Assembly (NCBI GenBank): GCA_902591645.1
Contig: CACJBM010000043.1
Location: 1 to 18,172, forward strand
Source: an uncultured Verrucomicrobiota bacterium
Lineage (GTDB): Bacteria; Verrucomicrobiota; Verrucomicrobiae; Verrucomicrobiales; DEV007
DNA length: 18,172 bases
Direction of reading: 5' to 3'
Position numbers and translations under genes: made by a program
Notes under the pieces: model-generated
What the model saw: the letters and a program-made list of their open reading frames with translations, nothing else
What the model was told of the DNA's origin: nothing
The model's database searches: none
In this document: positions 15,304 to 18,172 of the stretch, piece by piece
Position numbering within the stretch: position 1 is the first letter of the stretch
How the letters are laid out: the number at the start of each line of letters is the position of its first letter

Positions 15304-18156
15304 TTAAGCAGCCACTCCTTGAATAAAGGTATCCACAAAATCTACAACCTTTTCAAGAACCCTTTCTTTTGCGGGGCCACGCTCAGCTAAAGTTAACGGT
15401 CTTTCAATGAGCTCAACGATATCTGGATCTAGTAACGGCTTTTCACCAGTATAAACAAAACGGTCGATTACTTTTTTAAGTTTATCTGCATCAAGTTGTT
15501 CTTCTTTTACAAGCTCTTCAAAAGCAGATGATCTCTCCTGCTCCCAAAATTCTTCAAAGGAATCTGGAATTTCTGCTGCGCTGCCTAGATTTGGCAACGT
15601 ACTTTCAATGAACCTCTCAATCAGTTCTCTCTTACTACGTAGTTCTATTTCACCAGCTACTGAATCTAAAATAAGGTCACGTAACTTCTCCCTCTCCTGT
15701 ACTTCAGATTCGTAGAGCTGAGCTAAAAGAGTAAGAATGTATTGAACATTGATAACGTCTCGATGAATTAACTCTAATTCAAAATCAACATCACCGAGTA
15801 TCGACGCTGTCTCTTTTTGGGTAGCAGTTTTTACCTTGTCATATAGATCAAGATAAGCGCTTCGGTAGTCTGCAAACTTCTGATTCGATAGTGATAAGTC
15901 ATCTTCTTGAAATTCAGAGAAAGATTCCAAGATGTTTTTCAATCTCATGAGCTCACGAAAGATCTTCACAAACTTAAGCTCAGCTTCTTCATGAGGCAGC
16001 TCACTCACAGACTTAACGGTTGGAGTAAGGGTGATCAGTTGGATAACTACTTCATTAAATTTAGATACATAGTCTTGATAAGGAGGTACGAAGATATCTT
16101 CCTTGGCATCTTTATTGGAGAACAAAGAAATAGCCTCATCTGTTCGCTTCTTTAGGTTACGGAAGACTACAATGTTTCCTTGGCTTTTAACTTCGTTCAG
16201 AATTCGATTAGTCCGTGAGTACGCTTGGATCAAACCGTGATAACGAAGATTCTTATCCACGTACATTGTATTCAAAGTCCGACAATCAAAACCAGTCAGA
16301 AACATGTTAACCACGAGAAGAATATCGACCTTTCGTTCCTTAGTCTTTTTGGCGATATCCTGATAATAGGTATAAAAACTTTTCGTATCTCGTGTGGAAT
16401 AATTGGCTCCAAACATCTCGTTGTAGTCACCAATAAAGCCCTCAAGCTTATCTCTCGTGTGTGGATTGCCTACATCTCCTCCAACAATTTCACTATCCTC
16501 ATCTAAATTACCATCTGCATCAGAGTCTTCCTCATTAGATGTGTAACTAAAGATCGTTGCCACTTTCAGATTATGTCTACCCTCTTCTTTTTTCTGAGCA
16601 AACAGCTCATAATATTTAATAAGAACATCAATCGAACTCACACACATCATCGCCGTGAAAGCCTTATTACGAGTCTTTACAGGATGCCTATCTATAATGT
16701 AGTCAGTGATCTTCCCAAGTCTTTCTGGTGACTCTAGGAGTTCCTTTTTATCAATCGCCTCGACCTCTATATCTATGTTTGTGGGATTGCCTTCTTTTTG
16801 TTTGTAGCGGCCAACATACTCGACGGCGAACTTTAAAACATTCTCGTCCTTAATTGCATCGGTGATGACATAGGAGTGAAGCTTTTGATGAAACAGATCT
16901 TTAGTAGTGTACTTCTTACCACCCTTAGTTGCGGCGTTGTCTGTGAATATTGGCGTACCAGTAAAACCAAACATTTGGTGGTTATGGAAGAAGTCGACGA
17001 TCCGCTTGTGTGTATCTCCAAATTGACTACGGTGGCACTCATCAAAGATGAAGATGATTCGCTCATCTTGTAGAGCCTTCATCTCCTCTAAATAAGCGCT
17101 CTTACTAATTGCAGTATTAAGTTTCTGCAAAGTCGTCACTATCAGTTTAGTGTCCACGTCAGTGAATTGGCTCACTAACTTCTTGGTGTTGTTTGTGCTA
17201 TCAACACTGCCCTTGCTGAAGCCATTAAATTCTTTAATCGTTTGATAATCCAAGTCCTTACGATCAACACAGAACACAACCTTTTGAACTTCAGGCAAAC
17301 CAGTCATTATCTGAGCCGCCTTGAATGAAGTTAAGGTTTTTCCTGATCCTGTTGTGTGCCAGATATAACCATTGGGATCGACTTCAGGTGGATTCTTAAC
17401 TCTCTCAACTATCGCTTCAGTGGCGTAGTATTGATAGGGACGCAATACCATTAGGATCTTTTCCGTCTCATTGAGCACAATGTATTTTCCAATCATTGTA
17501 CCCAAGTGCTCACGATCTAGAAATGCATCAGCAAATGGTGAAAGCTCTCGAACCGTCGTGTTGTCTTCCTTTGCCCAGTAAAAGGTTTGCTTGAAACTTT
17601 GCTTACGAGCATTGGCATAATACTTAGTATTAACCCCATTACTAATCACGAAGAGTTGAACGAAGTGAAATAACCCATGCCCACTCCAGAAAGAATGTTT
17701 CTGATAACGCTGAATTTGATTGAAGGCTTCCTTCATTTCTAGCCCACGCCGCTTAAGCTCAATTTGAACAAGTGGGAGTCCATTGACTAAAATAGTTACA
17801 TCATAACGATTCTTGTAACTGCCCTCCATCTTCACCTGCTGAGTCACTTGGTAGCGATTGCGTAGCGCATTACTCGAATCGAAGAACTCAAGATAAACCG
17901 TATTGCCATCCTCCTTCTCTAGCATCATCCGATCTCTCAAGATCTTTGCCTTGTTTAAAACACCAGAGCTCTTATTCAAATGATGTAGCACTTTTGTGAA
18001 TTCACCTTGAGATAAAGTTACATCATTAAGCCCTTCAATTTGTGCTTTAAGGTTAGCCAGCATTGAGGCCTCGTCCGTCACTGCCGCACGGGTATAACCT
18101 TGAGCAATTAACTGCTCAATAAGATTATCTTCTAACTCTTGCTCTGATTGGCTCAT
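15304..18156 (-). CDS. hsdR: Type I restriction enzyme R subunit (restriction/translocation)
   Basis: This is a complete 950-residue HsdR, the motor and nuclease subunit that acts with HsdM and HsdS to cut unmethylated DNA after ATP-driven translocation. The N-terminal PD-(D/E)XK nuclease has Asp119 (N-R-Y-D-V-T) and Glu133-Leu-Lys135 (Q-I-E-L-K-R-R-G). The superfamily 2 helicase motor follows: Walker A T-T-G-S-G-K-T (268-274), D-E-C-H (372-375), F-T-G-T-P (398-402), T-G-F-D-C (621-625) and Q-A-Y-S-R-T-N-R (644-651). The C-terminal helical region is intact. Length fits the family (about 900-1100). All key residues are present, so it looks active. The hsdM and hsdS genes are not in view and are expected past 18172. 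No ribosome-binding site is visible before the ATG. Confidence 0.95.
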   Translation of the reverse strand: MSQSEQELEDNLIEQLIAQGYTRAAVTDEASMLANLKAQIEGLNDVTLSQGEFTKVLHHLNKSSGVLNKAKILRDRMMLEKEDGNTVYLEFFDSSNALRNRYQVTQQVKMEGSYKNRYDVTILVNGLPLVQIELKRRGLEMKEAFNQIQRYQKHSFWSGHGLFHFVQLFVISNGVNTKYYANARKQSFKQTFYWAKEDNTTVRELSPFADAFLDREHLGTMIGKYIVLNETEKILMVLRPYQYYATEAIVERVKNPPEVDPNGYIWHTTGSGKTLTSFKAAQIMTGLPEVQKVVFCVDRKDLDYQTIKEFNGFSKGSVDSTNNTKKLVSQFTDVDTKLIVTTLQKLNTAISKSAYLEEMKALQDERIIFIFDECHRSQFGDTHKRIVDFFHNHQMFGFTGTPIFTDNAATKGGKKYTTKDLFHQKLHSYVITDAIKDENVLKFAVEYVGRYKQKEGNPTNIDIEVEAIDKKELLESPERLGKITDYIIDRHPVKTRNKAFTAMMCVSSIDVLIKYYELFAQKKEEGRHNLKVATIFSYTSNEEDSDADGNLDEDSEIVGGDVGNPHTRDKLEGFIGDYNEMFGANYSTRDTKSFYTYYQDIAKKTKERKVDILLVVNMFLTGFDCRTLNTMYVDKNLRYHGLIQAYSRTNRILNEVKSQGNIVVFRNLKKRTDEAISLFSNKDAKEDIFVPPYQDYVSKFNEVVIQLITLTPTVKSVSELPHEEAELKFVKIFRELMRLKNILESFSEFQEDDLSLSNQKFADYRSAYLDLYDKVKTATQKETASILGDVDFELELIHRDVINVQYILTLLAQLYESEVQEREKLRDLILDSVAGEIELRSKRELIERFIESTLPNLGSAAEIPDSFEEFWEQERSSAFEELVKEEQLDADKLKKVIDRFVYTGEKPLLDPDIVELIERPLTLAERGPAKERVLEKVVDFVDTFIQGVAA

Positions 18157-18172
18157 ACAAACATTTGCTGGA

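Noticed and set aside
1..18172. CRISPR array
   Set aside because: No regularly spaced short repeats were seen; the only repeat pair is two 92-bp copies about 1.1 kb apart.

Overview
The window looks like part of a chromosome from the Planctomycetota-Verrucomicrobiota group, most likely a marine Verrucomicrobiota. The reasons are the adjacent DUF1549/DUF1553 and DUF1501 genes, a giant lamin-tail/CotH surface protein, an SHD1-domain protein, a sialate O-acetylesterase-type N-terminus and AT-rich DNA. The phylum is an inference from gene families, not from a marker gene. Every supported gene lies on the minus strand, so transcription runs from high to low coordinates.

Right end (15304-18156): a complete HsdR subunit of a type I restriction-modification system. 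Its HsdM and HsdS partners are not in the window and would be expected beyond the right edge. Immediately downstream are a small gene broken by one frameshift (15111-15274), an acidic cysteine-rich hypothetical protein (14731-15093), a short open stretch with a good ribosome-binding site but no start codon (14583-14708), and a 61-residue hypothetical protein (14377-14562).

Middle (12983-14250): a two-gene unit encoding paralogous exported proteins with MORN-like 'Y-x-NG' repeats, one secreted with an SHD1 domain and one a lipoprotein. It is bracketed by two direct copies of a 92-bp repeat carrying a GC-rich hairpin and a T-run. A separate GC-rich, G-run-rich segment adjoins the right-hand copy.

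Left two thirds (175-12678): four large exported proteins in one direction: an isochorismatase-like/ThuA-like fusion, a DUF1549-DUF1553 protein with two discoidin-like insertions, a DUF1501 protein one base downstream, and a 1893-residue lamin-tail/CotH-kinase protein. A compact intrinsic terminator overlaps the last gene's stop codon. Beyond it, cut by the window edge, begins a sialate O-acetylesterase-like gene. The four proteins look like a secreted or cell-surface module, probably for handling extracellular polymer or esters, but no substrate can be read from the sequence.

Almost none of the gene starts has a recognisable Shine-Dalgarno sequence.
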